A stretch of 64,000 nucleotides of DNA. It comes from Porphyra umbilicalis (lineage: Eukaryota; Rhodophyta; Bangiophyceae; Bangiales; Bangiaceae). The stretch lies in assembly GCA_002049455.2 (NCBI GenBank), contig KV918781.1:1-64000 (forward strand), read 5' to 3'. Of this stretch, positions 1-15,000 are shown piece by piece. The position numbers and the translations under genes are program-made. The notes beneath the pieces are model-generated. The model saw only the letters and a list, made by a program, of their open reading frames with translations, made no database searches and was not told where the DNA came from. Position 1 is the first letter of the stretch; each line of letters starts with the position of its first letter.

Positions 1-3000
1 CACGATGCGTGCTCACACGAGTTTATTCGAAATAATGCCGTCATATACGACGTGTGTGCCAATGGCTGAAGAATGTGGACGTTTCGAGGCGGATCAAATG
101 CTCATAAATACAACCAAACACTAAAGAATCCCCCATTGCGCCGCATGCACCAAAACGACCTCGTGCTGGTGCCGCAGAGGCGCACCACCGCGTCACCTGC
201 TGTCGCCCATGGCGGACCAAAGAGAGGGAGTTAGTGCATACCGGGGCCACTCTCGAGGTCACACTGATTTGTACCTTGATGGTGTGCAGTGAGCTGGAAT
301 TACCCGCAACCCCCCTCAAGGCCCGTCTGAGAGGGGTGAGGCGCCCCACCATACTTCTGGGGCCCCCCCCTCCAACGGTTGGTTGACGCGCAACCACCAC
401 CAAGTGACGGGTGTGCTGGCCACAGCGGACCTCCTGAACATTTGTGCGATGCTTACCTGCCGCCATCAACCCATGCCAGGGCCGCGCTGTGTGCTGTCAG
501 CCGTTCTTGTGTCGTGCACCACGTGGATGCTTGCTACGCGCCCCCGCATGGGTGTATCCACCGGTGTGATGTGTCATAAACAAGCTGTGGACGGTCGAAG
601 TGGCTTGGCACCGGTGCGCGTCCAGAGCATGACGTACGCGGCTCTACGTGGCGCACGATGCGTGCTCACACGAGTTTATTCGTAATAATGCCGTCATATA
701 CGACGTGTGTGCCAATGGCTGAAGAATGTGGACGTTTCGAGGCGGATCAAATGCTCATAAATACAACCAAACACTAAAGAATCCCCCATTGCGCCGCATG
801 CACCAAAACGACCTCGTGCTGGTGCCGCAGAGGCGCACCACCGCGTCACCTGCTGTCGCCCATGGCGGACCAAAGAGAGGGAGTTAGTGCATACCGGGGC
901 CACTCTCGAGGTCACACTGATTTGTACCTTGATGGTGTGCAGTGAGCTGGAATTACCCGCAACCCCCCCTCAAGGCCCGTCTGAGAGGGGTGAGGCGCCC
1001 CACCATACTTCTGGGGCCCCCCCCTCCAACGGTTGGTTGACGCGCAACCACCACCAAGTGACGGGTGTGCTGGCCACAGCGGACCTCCTGAACATTTGTG
1101 CGATGCTTACCTGCCGCCATCAACCCATGCCAGGGCCGCGCTGTGTGCTGTCAGCCGTTCTTGTGTCGTGCACCACGTGGACGCTTGCAACGCGCCCCCG
1201 CATGGGTGTATCCACCGGTGTGATGTGTCATAAACAAGCTGTGGACGGTACTAAGTGGCTTGGCACCGGTGCGCGTCCAGAGCATGACGTACGCGGCTCT
1301 ACGTGGCGCACGATGCGTGCTCACACGAGTTTATTCGTAATAATGCCGTCATATACGACGTGTGTGCCAATGGCTGAAGAATGTGGACGTTTCGAGGCGG
1401 ATCAAATGCTCATAAATACAACCAAACACTAAAGAATCCCCCATTGCGCCGCATGCACCAAAACGACCTCGTGCTGGTGCCGCAGAGGCGCACCACCGCG
1501 TCACCTGCTGTCGCCCATGGCGGACCAAAGAGAGGGAGTTAGTGCATACCGGGGCCACTCTCGAGGTCACACTGATTTGTACGTTGATGGTGTGCAGTGA
1601 GCTGGAATTACCCGCAACCCCCCCTCAAGGCCCGTCTGAGAGGGGTGAGGCGCCCCACCATACTTCTGGGGCCCCCCCCTCCAACGGTTGGTTGACGCGC
1701 AACCACCACCAAGTGACGGGTGTGCTGGCCACAGCGGACCTCCTGAACATTTGTGCGATGCTTACCTGCCGCCATCAACCCATGCCAGGGCCGCGCTGTG
1801 TGCTGTCAGCCGTTCTTGTGTCGTGCACCACGTGGATGCTTGCTACGCGCCCCCGCATGGGTGTATCCACCGGTGTGATGTGTCATAAACAAGCTGTGGA
1901 CGGTACTAAGTGGCTTGGCACCGGTGCGCGTCCAGAGCATGACGTACGCGGCTCTACGTGGCGCACGATGCGTGCTCACACGAGTTTATTCGTAATAATG
2001 CCGTCATATACGACGTGTGTGCCAATGGCTGAAGAATGTGGACGTTTCGAGGCGGATCAAATGCTCATAAATACAACCAAACACTAAAGAATCCCCCATT
2101 GCGCCGCATGCACCAAAACGACCTCGTGCTGGTGCCGCAGAGGCGCACCACCGCGTCACCTGCTGTCGCCCATGGCGGACCAAAGAGAGGGAGTTAGTGC
2201 ATACCGGGGCCACTCTCGAGGTCACACTGATTTGTACCTTGATGGTGTGCAGTGAGCTGGAATTACCCGCAACCCCCCCTCAAGGCCCGTCTGAGAGGGG
2301 TGAGGCGCCCCACCATACTTCTGGGGCCCCCCCCTCCAACGGTTGGTTGACGCGCAACCACCACCAAGTGACGGGTGTGCTGGCCACAGCGGACCTCCTG
2401 AACATTTGTGCGATGCTTACCTGCCGCCATCAACCCATGCCAGGGCCGCGCTGTGTGCTGTCAGCCGTTCTTGTGTCGTGCACCACGTGGACGCTTGCTA
2501 CGCGCCCCCGCATGGGTGTATCCACCGGTGTGATGTGTCATAAACAAGCTGTGGACGGTACTAAGTGGCTTGGCACCGGTGCGCGTCCAGAGCATGACGT
2601 ACGCGGCTCTACGTGGCGCACGATGCGTGCTCACACGAGTTTATTCGTAATAATGCCGTCATATACGACGTGTGTGCCAATGGCTGAAGAATGTGGACGT
2701 TTCGAGGCGGATCAAATGCTCATAAATACAACCAAACACTAAAGAATCCCCCATTGCGCCGCATGCACCAAAACGACCTCGTGCTGGTGCCGCAGAGGCG
2801 CACCACCGCGTCACCTGCTGTCGCCCATGGCGGACCAAAGAGAGGGAGTTAGTGCATACCGGGGCCACTCTCGAGGTCACACTGATTTGTACCTTGATGG
2901 TGTGCAGTGAGCTGGAATTACCCGCAACCCCCCCTCAAGGCCCGTCTGAGAGGGGTGAGGCGCCCCACCATACTTCTGGGGCCCCCCCTCCAACGGTTGG

Positions 3001-6000
3001 TTGACGCGCAACCACCACCAAGTGACGGGTGTGCTGGCCACAGCGGACCTCCTGAACATTTGTGCGATGCTTACCTGCCGCCATCAACCCATGCCAGGGC
3101 CGCGCTGTGTGCTGTCAGCCGTTCTTGTGTCGTGCACCACGTGGACGCTTGCTACGCGCCCCCGCATGGGTGTATCCACCGGTGTGATGTGTCATAAACA
3201 AGCTGTGGACGGTACTAAGTGGCTTGGCACCGGTGCGCGTCCAGAGCATGACGTACGCGGCTCTACGTGGCGCACGATGCGTGCTCACACGAGTTTATTC
3301 GTAATAATGCCGTCATATACGACGTGTGTGCCAATGGCTGAAGAATGTGGACGTTTCGAGGCGGATCAAATGCTCATAAATACAACCAAACACTAAAGAA
3401 TCCCCCATTGCGCCGCATGCACCAAAACGACCTCGTGCTGGTGCCGCAGAGGCGCACCACCGCGTCACCTGCTGTCGCCCATGGCGGACCAAAGAGAGGG
3501 AGTTAGTGCATACCGGGGCCACTCTCGAGGTCACACTGATTTGTACCTTGATGGTGTGCAGTGAGCTGGAATTACCCGCAACCCCCCCTCAAGGCCCGTC
3601 TGAGAGGGGTGAGGCGCCCCACCATACTTCTGGGGCCCCCCCCTCCAACGGTTGGTTGACGCGCAACCACCACCAAGTGACGGGTGTGCTGGCCACAGCG
3701 GACCTCCTGAACATTTGTGCGATGCTTACCTGCCGCCATCAACCCATGCCAGGGCCGCGCTGTGTGCTGTCAGCCGTTCTTGTGTCGTGCACCACGTGGA
3801 CGCTTGCTACGCGCCCCCGCATGGGTGTATCCACCGGTGTGATGTGTCATAAACAAGCTGTGGACGGTCTAAGTGGCTTGGCACCGGTGCGCGTCCAGAG
3901 CATGACGTACGCGGCTCTACGTGGCGCACGATGCGTGCTCACACGAGTTTATTCGAATAATGCCGTCATATACGACGTGTGTGCCAATGGCTGAAGAATG
4001 TGGACGTTTCGAGGCGGATCAAATGCTCATAAATACAACCAAACACTAAAGAATCCCCCATTGCGCCGCATGCACCAAAACGACCTCGTGCTGGTGCCGC
4101 AGAGGCGCACCACCGCGTCACCTGCTGTCGCCCATGGCGGACCAAAGAGAGGGAGTTAGTGCATACCGGGGCCACTCTCGAGGTCACACTGATTTGTACC
4201 TTGATGGTGTGCAGTGAGCTGGAATTACCCGCAACCCCCCCTCAAGGCCCGTCTGAGAGGGGTGAGGCGCCCCACCATACTTCTGGGGCCCCCCCTCCAA
4301 CGGTTGGTTGACGCGCAACCACCACCAAGTGACGGGTGTGCTGGCCACAGCGGACCTCCTGAACATTTGTGCGATGCTTACCTGCCGCCATCAACCCATG
4401 CCAGGGCCGCGCTGTGTGCTGTCAGCCGTTCTTGTGTCGTGCACCACGTGGATGCTTGCTACGCGCCCCCGCATGGGTGTATCCACCGGTGTGATGTGTC
4501 ATAAACAAGCTGTGGACGGTACTAAGTGGCTTGGCACCGGTGCGCGTCCAGAGCATGACGTACGCGGCTCTACGTGGCGCACGATGCGTGCTCACACGAG
4601 TTTATTCGTAATAATGCCGTCATATACGACGTGTGTGCCAATGGCTGAAGAATGTGGACGTTTCGAGGCGGATCAAATGCTCATAAATACAACCAAACAC
4701 TAAAGAATCCCCCATTGCGCCGCATGCACCAAAACGACCTCGTGCTGGTGCCGCAGAGGCGCACCACCGCGTCACCTGCTGTCGCCCATGGCGGACCAAA
4801 GAGAGGGAGTTAGTGCATACCGGGGCCACTCTCGAGGTCACACTGATTTGTACCTTGATGGTGTGCAGTGAGCTGGAATTACCCGCAACCCCCCCTCAAG
4901 GCCCGTCTGAGAGGGGTGAGGCGCCCCACCATACTTCTGGGGCCCCCCCCTCCAACGGTTGGTTGACGCGCAACCACCACCAAGTGACGGGTGTGCTGGC
5001 CACAGCGGACCTCCTGAACATTTGTGCGATGCTTACCTGCCGCCATCAACCCATGCCAGGGCCGCGCTGTGTGCTGTCAGCCGTTCTTGTGTCGTGCACC
5101 ACGTGGATGCTTGCTACGCGCCCCCGCATGGGTGTATCCACCGGTGTGATGTGTCATAAACAAGCTGTGGACGGTACTAAGTGGCTTGGCACCGGTGCGC
5201 GTCCAGAGCATGACGTACGCGGCTCTACGTGGCGCACGATGCGTGCTCACACGAGTTTATTCGTAATAATGCCGTCATATACGACGTGTGTGCCAATGGC
5301 TGAAGAATGTGGACGTTTCGAGGCGGATCAAATGCTCATAAATACAACCAAACACTAAAGAATCCCCCATTGCGCCGCATGCACCAAAACGACCTCGTGC
5401 TGGTGCCGCAGAGGCGCACCACCGCGTCACCTGCTGTCGCCCATGGCGGACCAAAGAGAGGGAGTTAGTGCATACCGGGGCCACTCTCGAGGTCACACTG
5501 ATTTGTACCTTGATGGTGTGCAGTGAGCTGGAATTACCCGCAACCCCCCCTCAAGGCCCGTCTGAGAGGGGTGAGGCGCCCCACCATACTTCTGGGGCCC
5601 CCCCCTCCAACGGTTGGTTGACGCGCAACCACCACCAAGTGACGGGTGTGCTGGCCACAGCGGACCTCCTGAACATTTGTGCGATGCTTACCTGCCGCCA
5701 TCAACCCATGCCAGGGCCGCGCTGTGTGCTGTCAGCCGTTCTTGTGTCGTGCACCACGTGGATGCTTGCTACGCGCCCCCGCATGGGTGTATCCACCGGT
5801 GTGATGTGTCATAAACAAGCTGTGGACGGTACGAAGTGGCTTGGCACCGGTGCGCGTCCAGAGCATGACGTACGCGGCTCTACGTGGCGCACGATGCGTG
5901 CTCACACGAGTTTATTCGTAATAATGCCGTCATATACGACGTGTGTGCCAATGGCTGAAGAATGTGGACGTTTCGAGGCGGATCAAATGCTCATAAATAC

Positions 6001-9000
6001 AACCAAACACTAAAGAATCCCCCATTGCGCCGCATGCACCAAAACGACCTCGTGCTGGTGCCGCAGAGGCGCACCACCGCGTCACCTGCTGTCGCCCATG
6101 GCGGACCAAAGAGAGGGAGTTAGTGCATACCGGGGCCACTCTCGAGGTCACACTGATTTGTACCTTGATGGTGTGCAGTGAGCTGGAATTACCCGCAACC
6201 CCCCCTCAAGGCCCGTCTGAGAGGGGTGAGGCGCCCCACCATACTTCTGGGGCCCCCCCCTCCAACGGTTGGTTGACGCGCAACCACCACCAAGTGACGG
6301 GTGTGCTGGCCACAGCGGACCTCCTGAACATTTGTGCGATGCTTACCTGCCGCCATCAACCCATGCCAGGGCCGCGCTGTGTGCTGTCAGCCGTTCTTGT
6401 GTCGTGCACCACGTGGATGCTTGCTACGCGCCCCCGCATGGGTGTATCCACCGGTGTGATGTGTCATAAACAAGCTGTGGACGGTCGAAGTGGCTTGGCA
6501 CCGGTGCGCGTCCAGAGCATGACGTACGCGGCTCTACGTGGCGCACGATGCGTGCTCACACGAGTTTATTCGTAATAATGCCGTCATATACGACGTGTGT
6601 GCCAATGGCTGAAGAATGTGGACGTTTCGAGGCGGATCAAATGCTCATAAATACAACCAAACACTAAAGAATCCCCCATTGCGCCGCATGCACCAAAACG
6701 ACCTCGTGCTGGTGCCGCAGAGGCGCACCACCGCGTCACCTGCTGTCGCCCATGGCGGACCAAAGAGAGGGAGTTAGTGCATACCGGGGCCACTCTCGAG
6801 GTCACACTGATTTGTACCTTGATGGTGTGCAGTGAGCTGGAATTACCCGCAACCCCCCCTCAAGGCCCGTCTGAGAGGGGTGAGGCGCCCCACCATACTT
6901 CTGGGGCCCCCCCCTCCAACGGTTGGTTGACGCGCAACCACCACCAAGTGACGGGTGTGCTGGCCACAGCGGACCTCCTGAACATTTGTGCGATGCTTAC
7001 CTGCCGCCATCAACCCATGCCAGGGCCGCGCTGTGTGCTGTCAGCCGTTCTTGTGTCGTGCACCACGTGGATGCTTGCTACGCGCCCCCGCATGGGTGTA
7101 TCCACCGGTGTGATGTGTCATAAACAAGCTGTGGACGGTCGGAAGTGGCTTGGCACCGGTGCGCGTCCAGAGCATGACGTACGCGGCTCTACGTGGCGCA
7201 CGATGCGTGCTCACACGAGTTTATTCGTAATAATGCCGTCATATACGACGTGTGTGCCAATGGCTGAAGAATGTGGACGTTTCGAGGCGGATCAAATGCT
7301 CATAAATACAACCAAACACTAAAGAATCCCCCATTGCGCCGCATGCACCAAAACGACCTCGTGCTGGTGCCGCAGAGGCGCACCACCGCGTCACCTGCTG
7401 TCGCCCATGGCGGACCAAAGAGAGGGAGTTAGTGCATACCGGGGCCACTCTCGAGGTCACACTGATTTGTACCTTGATGGTGTGCAGTGAGCTGGAATTA
7501 CCCGCAACCCCCCCTCAAGGCCCGTCTGAGAGGGGTGAGGCGCCCCACCATACTTCTGGGGCCCCCCCCTCCAACGGTTGGTTGACGCGCAACCACCACC
7601 AAGTGACGGGTGTGCTGGCCACAGCGGACCTCCTGAACATTTGTGCGATGCTTACCTGCCGCCATCAACCCATGCCAGGGCCGCGCTGTGTGCTGTCAGC
7701 CGTTCTTGTGTCGTGCACCACGTGGATGCTTGCTACGCGCCCCCGCATGGGTGTATCCACCGGTGTGATGTGTCATAAACAAGCTGTGGACGGTCGGAAG
7801 TGGCTTGGCACCGGTGCGCGTCCAGAGCATGACGTACGCGGCTCTACGTGGCGCACGATGCGTGCTCACACGAGTTTATTCGTAATAATGCCGTCATATA
7901 CGACGTGTGTGCCAATGGCTGAAGAATGTGGACGTTTCGAGGCGGATCAAATGCTCATAAATACAACCAAACACTAAAGAATCCCCCATTGCGCCGCATG
8001 CACCAAAACGACCTCGTGCTGGTGCCGCAGAGGCGCACCACCGCGTCACCTGCTGTCGCCCATGGCGGACCAAAGAGAGGGAGTTAGTGCATACCGGGGC
8101 CACTCTCGAGGTCACACTGATTTGTACCTTGATGGTGTGCAGTGAGCTGGAATTACCCGCAACCCCCCCTCAAGGCCCGTCTGAGAGGGGTGAGGCGCCC
8201 CACCATACTTCTGGGGCCCCCCCTCCAACGGTTGGTTGACGCGCAACCACCACCAAGTGACGGGTGTGCTGGCCACAGCGGACCTCCTGAACATTTGTGC
8301 GATGCTTACCTGCCGCCATCAACCCATGCCAGGGCCGCGCTGTGTGCTGTCAGCCGTTCTTGTGTCGTGCACCACGTGGATGCTTGCTACGCGCCCCCGC
8401 ATGGGTGTATCCACCGGTATGATGTGTCATAAACAAGCTGTGGACGGTCGGAAGTGGCTTGGCACCGGTGCGCGTCCAGAGCATGACGTACGCGGCTCTA
8501 CGTGGCGCACGATGCGTGCTCACACGAGTTTATTCGTAATAATGCCGTCATATACGACGTGTGTGCCAATGGCTGAAGAATGTGGACGTTTCGAGGCGGA
8601 TCAAATGCTCATAAATACAACCAAACACTAAAGAATCCCCCATTGCGCCGCATGCACCAAAACGACCTCGTGCTGGTGCCGCAGAGGCGCACCACCGCGT
8701 CACCTGCTGTCGCCCATGGCGGACCAAAGAGAGGGAGTTAGTGCATACCGGGGCCACTCTCGAGGTCACACTGATTTGTACCTTGATGGTGTGCAGTGAG
8801 CTGGAATTACCCGCAACCCCCCCTCAAGGCCCGTCTGAGAGGGGTGAGGCGCCCCACCATACTTCTGGGGCCCCCCCCTCCAACGGTTGGTTGACGCGCA
8901 ACCACCACCAAGTGACGGGTGCGCTGGCCACAGCGGACCTCCTGAACATTTGTGCGATGCTTACCTGCCGCCATCAACCCATGCCAGGGCCGCGCTGTGT

Positions 9001-12000
9001 GCTGTCAGCCGTTCTTGTGTCGTGCACCACGTGGATGCTTGCTACGCGCCCCCGCATGGGTGTATCCACCGGTGTGATGTGTCATAAACAAGCTGTGGAC
9101 GGTCGAAGTGGCTTGGCACCGGTGCGCGTCCAGAGCATGACGTACGCGGCTCTACGTGGCGCACGATGCGTGCTCACACGAGTTTATTCGTAATAATGCC
9201 GTCATATACGACGTGTGTGCCAATGGCTGAAGAATGTGGACGTTTCGAGGCGGATCAAATGCTCATAAATACAACCAAACACTAAAGAATCCCCCATTGC
9301 GCCGCATGCACCAAAACGACCTCGTGCTGGTGCCGCAGAGGCGCACCACCGCGTCACCTGCTGTCGCCCATGGCGGACCAAAGAGAGGGAGTTAGTGCAT
9401 ACCGGGGCCACTCTCGAGGTCACACTGATTTGTACCTTGATGGTGTGCAGTGAGCTGGAATTACCCGCAACCCCCCCTCAAGGCCCGTCTGAGAGGGGTG
9501 AGGCGCCCCACCATACTTCTGGGGCCCCCCCTCCAACGGTTGGTTGACGCGCAACCACCACCAAGTGACGGGTGCGCTGGCCACAGCGGACCTCCTGAAC
9601 ATTTGTGCGATGCTTACCTGCCGCCATCAACCCATGCCAGGGCCGCGCTGTGTGCTGTCAGCCGTTCTTGTGTCGTGCACCACGTGGATGCTTGCTACGC
9701 GCCCCCGCATGGGTGTATCCACCGGTATGATGTGTCATAAACAAGCTGTGGACGGTCGGAAGTGGCTTGGCACCGGTGGCGTCCAGAGCATGACGTACGC
9801 GGCGCTACGTGGCGCACGATGCGTGCTCACACGAGTTTATTCGTAATAATGCCGTCATATACGACGTGTGTGCCAATGGCTGAAGAATGTGGACGTTTCG
9901 AGGCGGATCAAATGCTCATAAATACAACCAAACACTAAAGAATCCCCCATTGCGCCGCATGCACCAAAACGACCTCGTGCTGGTGCCGCAGAGGCGCACC
10001 ACCGCGTCACCTGCTGTCGCCCATGGCGGACCAAAGAGAGGGAGTTAGTGCATACCGGGGCCACTCTCGAGGTCACACTGATTTGTACCTTGATGGTGTG
10101 CAGTGAGCTGGAATTACCCGCAACCCCCCCTCAAGGCCCGTCTGAGAGGGGTGAGGCGCCCCACCATACTTCTGGGGCCCCCCCTCCAACGGTTGGTTGA
10201 CGCGCAACCACCACCAAGTGACGGGTGGCTGGCCACAGCGGACCTCCTGAACATTTGTGCGATGCTTACCTGCCGCCATCAACCCATGCCAGGGCCGCGC
10301 TGTGTGCTGTCAGCCGTTCTTGTGTCGTGCACCACGTGGATGCTTGCTACGCGCCCCCGCATGGGTGTATCCACCGGTATGATGTGTCATAAACAAGCTG
10401 TGGACGGTCGGAAGTGGCTTGGCACCGGTGGGCGTCCAGAGCATGACGTACGCGGCGCTACGTGGCGCACGATGCGTGCTCACACGAGTTTATTCGTAAT
10501 AATGCCGTCATATACGACGTGTGTGCCAATGGCTGAAGAATGTGGACGTTTCGAGGCGGATCAAATGCTCATAAATACAACCAAACACTAAAGAATCCCC
10601 CATTGCGCCGCATGCACCAAAACGACCTCGTGCTGGTGCCGCAGAGGCGCACCACCGCGTCACCTGCTGTCGCCCATGGCGGACCAAAGAGAGGGAGTTA
10701 GTGCATACCGGGGCCACTCTCGAGGTCACACTGATTTGTACCTTGATGGTGTGCAGTGAGCTGGAATTACCCGCAACCCCCCCTCAAGGCCCGTCTGAGA
10801 GGGGTGAGGCGCCCCACCATACTTCTGGGGCCCCCCCCTCCAACGGTTGGTTGACGCGCAACCACCACCAAGTGACGGGTGCGCTGGCCACAGCGGACCT
10901 CCTGAACATTTGTGCGATGCTTACCTGCCGCCATCAACCCATGCCAGGGCCGCGCTGTGTGCTGTCAGCCGTTCTTGTGTCGTGCACCACGTGGATGCTT
11001 GCTACGCGCCCCCGCATGGGTGTATCCACCGGTATGATGTGTCATAAACAAGCTGTGGACGGTCGGAAGTGGCTTGGCACCGGTGGGCGTCCAGAGCATG
11101 ACGTACGCGGCGCTACGTGGCGCACGATGCGTGCTCACACGAGTTTATTCGTAATAATGCCGTCATATACGACGTGTGTGCCAATGGCTGAAGAATGTGG
11201 ACGTTTCGAGGCGGATCAAATGCTCATAAATACAACCAAACACTAAAGAATCCCCCATTGCGCCGCATGCACCAAAACGACCTCGTGCTGGTGCCGCAGA
11301 GGCGCACCACCGCGTCACCTGCTGTCGCCCATGGCGGACCAAAGAGAGGGAGTTAGTGCATACCGGGGCCACTCTCGAGGTCACACTGATTTGTACCTTG
11401 ATGGTGTGCAGTGAGCTGGAATTACCCGCAACCCCCCCTCAAGGCCCGTCTGAGAGGGGTGAGGCGCCCCACCATACTTCTGGGGCCCCCCCCTCCAACG
11501 GTTGGTTGACGCGCAACCACCACCAAGTGACGGGTGCGCTGGCCACAGCGGACCTCCTGAACATTTGTGCGATGCTTACCTGCCGCCATCAACCCATGCC
11601 AGGGCCGCGCTGTGTGCTGTCAGCCGTTCTTGTGTCGTGCACCACGTGGATGCTTGCTACGCGCCCCCGCATGGGTGTATCCACCGGTATGATGTGTCAT
11701 AAACAAGCTGTGGACGGTCGGAAGTGGCTTGGCACCGGTGGGCGTCCAGAGCATGACGTACGCGGCGCTACGTGGCGCACGATGCGTGCTCACACGAGTT
11801 TATTCGTAATAATGCCGTCATATACGACGTGTGTGCCAATGGCTGAAGAATGTGGACGTTTCGAGGCGGATCAAATGCTCATAAATACAACCAAACACTA
11901 AAGAATCCCCCATTGCGCCGCATGCACCAAAACGACCTCGTGCTGGTGCCGCAGAGGCGCACCACCGCGTCACCTGCTGTCGCCCATGGCGGACCAAAGA

Positions 12001-15000
12001 GAGGGAGTTAGTGCATACCGGGGCCACTCTCGAGGTCACACTGATTTGTACCTTGATGGTGTGCAGTGAGCTGGAATTACCCGCAACCCCCCCTCAAGGC
12101 CCGTCTGAGAGGGGTGAGGCGCCCCACCATACTTCTGGGGCCCCCCCCTCCAACGGTTGGTTGACGCGCAACCACCACCAAGTGACGGGTGCGCTGGCCA
12201 CAGCGGACCTCCTGAACATTTGTGCGATGCTTACCTGCCGCCATCAACCCATGCCAGGGCCGCGCTGTGTGCTGTCAGCCGTTCTTGTGTCGTGCACCAC
12301 GTGGATGCTTGCTACGCGCCCCCGCATGGGTGTATCCACCGGTATGATGTGTCATAAACAAGCTGTGGACGGTCGGAAGTGGCTTGGCACCGGTGGGCGT
12401 CCAGAGCATGACGTACGCGGCGCTACGTGGCGCACGATGCGTGCTCACACGAGTTTATTCGTAATAATGCCGTCATATACGACGTGTGTGCCAATGGCTG
12501 AAGAATGTGGACGTTTCGAGGCGGATCAAATGCTCATAAATACAACCAAACACTAAAGAATCCCCCATTGCGCCGCATGCACCAAAACGACCTCGTGCTG
12601 GTGCCGCAGAGGCGCACCACCGCGTCACCTGCTGTCGCCCATGGCGGACCAAAGAGAGGGAGTTAGTGCATACCGGGGCCACTCTCGAGGTCACACTGAT
12701 TTGTACCTTGATGGTGTGCAGTGAGCTGGAATTACCCGCAACCCCCCCTCAAGGCCCGTCTGAGAGGGGTGAGGCGCCCCACCATACTTCTGGGGCCCCC
12801 CCCTCCAACGGTTGGTTGACGCGCAACCACCACCAAGTGACGGGTGCGCTGGCCACAGCGGACCTCCTGAACATTTGTGCGATGCTTACCTGCCGCCATC
12901 AACCCATGCCAGGGCCGCGCTGTGTGCTGTCAGCCGTTCTTGTGTCGTGCACCACGTGGATGCTTGCTACGCGCCCCCGCATGGGTGTATCCACCGGTAT
13001 GATGTGTCATAAACAAGCTGTGGACGGTCGGAAGTGGCTTGGCACCGGTGGGCGTCCAGAGCATGACGTACGCGGCGCTACGTGGCGCACGATGCGTGCT
13101 CACACGAGTTTATTCGTAATAATGCCGTCATATACGACGTGTGTGCCAATGGCTGAAGAATGTGGACGTTTCGAGGCGGATCAAATGCTCATAAATACAA
13201 CCAAACACTAAAGAATCCCCCATTGCGCCGCATGCACCAAAACGACCTCGTGCTGGTGCCGCAGAGGCGCACCACCGCGTCACCTGCTGTCGCCCATGGC
13301 GGACCAAAGAGAGGGAGTTAGTGCATACCGGGGCCACTCTCGAGGTCACACTGATTTGTACCTTGATGGTGTGCAGTGAGCTGGAATTACCCGCAACCCC
13401 CCCTCAAGGCCCGTCTGAGAGGGGTGAGGCGCCCCACCATACTTCTGGGGCCCCCCCTCCAACGGTTGGTTGACGCGCAACCACCACCAAGTGACGGGTG
13501 CGCTGGCCACAGCGGACCTCCTGAACATTTGTGCGATGCTTACCTGCCGCCATCAACCCATGCCAGGGCCGCGCTGTGTGCTGTCAGCCGTTCTTGTGTC
13601 GTGCACCACGTGGATGCTTGCTACGCGCCCCCGCATGGGTGTATCCACCGGTATGATGTGTCATAAACAAGCTGTGGACGGTCGGAAGTGGCTTGGCACC
13701 GGTGGGCGTCCAGAGCATGACGTACGCGGCGCTACGTGGCGCACGATGCGTGCTCACACGAGTTTATTCGTAATAATGCCGTCATATACGACGTGTGTGC
13801 CAATGGCTGAAGAATGTGGACGTTTCGAGGCGGATCAAATGCTCATAAATACAACCAAACACTAAAGAATCCCCCATTGCGCCGCATGCACCAAAACGAC
13901 CTCGTGCTGGTGCCGCAGAGGCGCACCACCGCGTCACCTGCTGTCGCCCATGGCGGACCAAAGAGAGGGAGTTAGTGCATACCGGGGCCACTCTCGAGGT
14001 CACACTGATTTGTACCTTGATGGTGTGCAGTGAGCTGGAATTACCCGCAACCCCCCCTCAAGGCCCGTCTGAGAGGGGTGAGGCGCCCCACCATACTTCT
14101 GGGGCCCCCCCCTCCAACGGTTGGTTGACGCGCAACCACCACCAAGTGACGGGTGCGCTGGCCACAGCGGACCTCCTGAACATTTGTGCGATGCTTACCT
14201 GCCGCCATCAACCCATGCCAGGGCCGCGCTGTGTGCTGTCAGCCGTTCTTGTGTCGTGCACCACGTGGATGCTTGCTACGCGCCCCCGCATGGGTGTATC
14301 CACCGGTATGATGTGTCATAAACAAGCTGTGGACGGTCGGAAGTGGCTTGGCACCGGTGGGCGTCCAGAGCATGACGTACGCGGCGCTACGTGGCGCACG
14401 ATGCGTGCTCACACGAGTTTATTCGTAATAATGCCGTCATATACGACGTGTGTGCCAATGGCTGAAGAATGTGGACGTTTCGAGGCGGATCAAATGCTCA
14501 TAAATACAACCAAACACTAAAGAATCCCCCATTGCGCCGCATGCACCAAAACGACCTCGTGCTGGTGCCGCAGAGGCGCACCACCGCGTCACCTGCTGTC
14601 GCCCATGGCGGACCAAAGAGAGGGAGTTAGTGCATACCGGGGCCACTCTCGAGGTCACACTGATTTGTACCTTGATGGTGTGCAGTGAGCTGGAATTACC
14701 CGCAACCCCCCCTCAAGGCCCGTCTGAGAGGGGTGAGGCGCCCCACCATACTTCTGGGGCCCCCCCCTCCAACGGTTGGTTGACGCGCAACCACCACCAA
14801 GTGACGGGTGCGCTGGCCACAGCGGACCTCCTGAACATTTGTGCGATGCTTACCTGCCGCCATCAACCCATGCCAGGGCCGCGCTGTGTGCTGTCAGCCG
14901 TTCTTGTGTCGTGCACCACGTGGATGCTTGCTACGCGCCCCCGCATGGGTGTATCCACCGGTATGATGTGTCATAAACAAGCTGTGGACGGTCGGAAGTG

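Noticed and set aside
887-1432. 181-codon plus-strand ORF in most satellite units
   Set aside because: It starts at GTG, has no domain, and is broken in units where the C tract is 7 instead of 8 bases. Retention elsewhere follows from array homogeneity.
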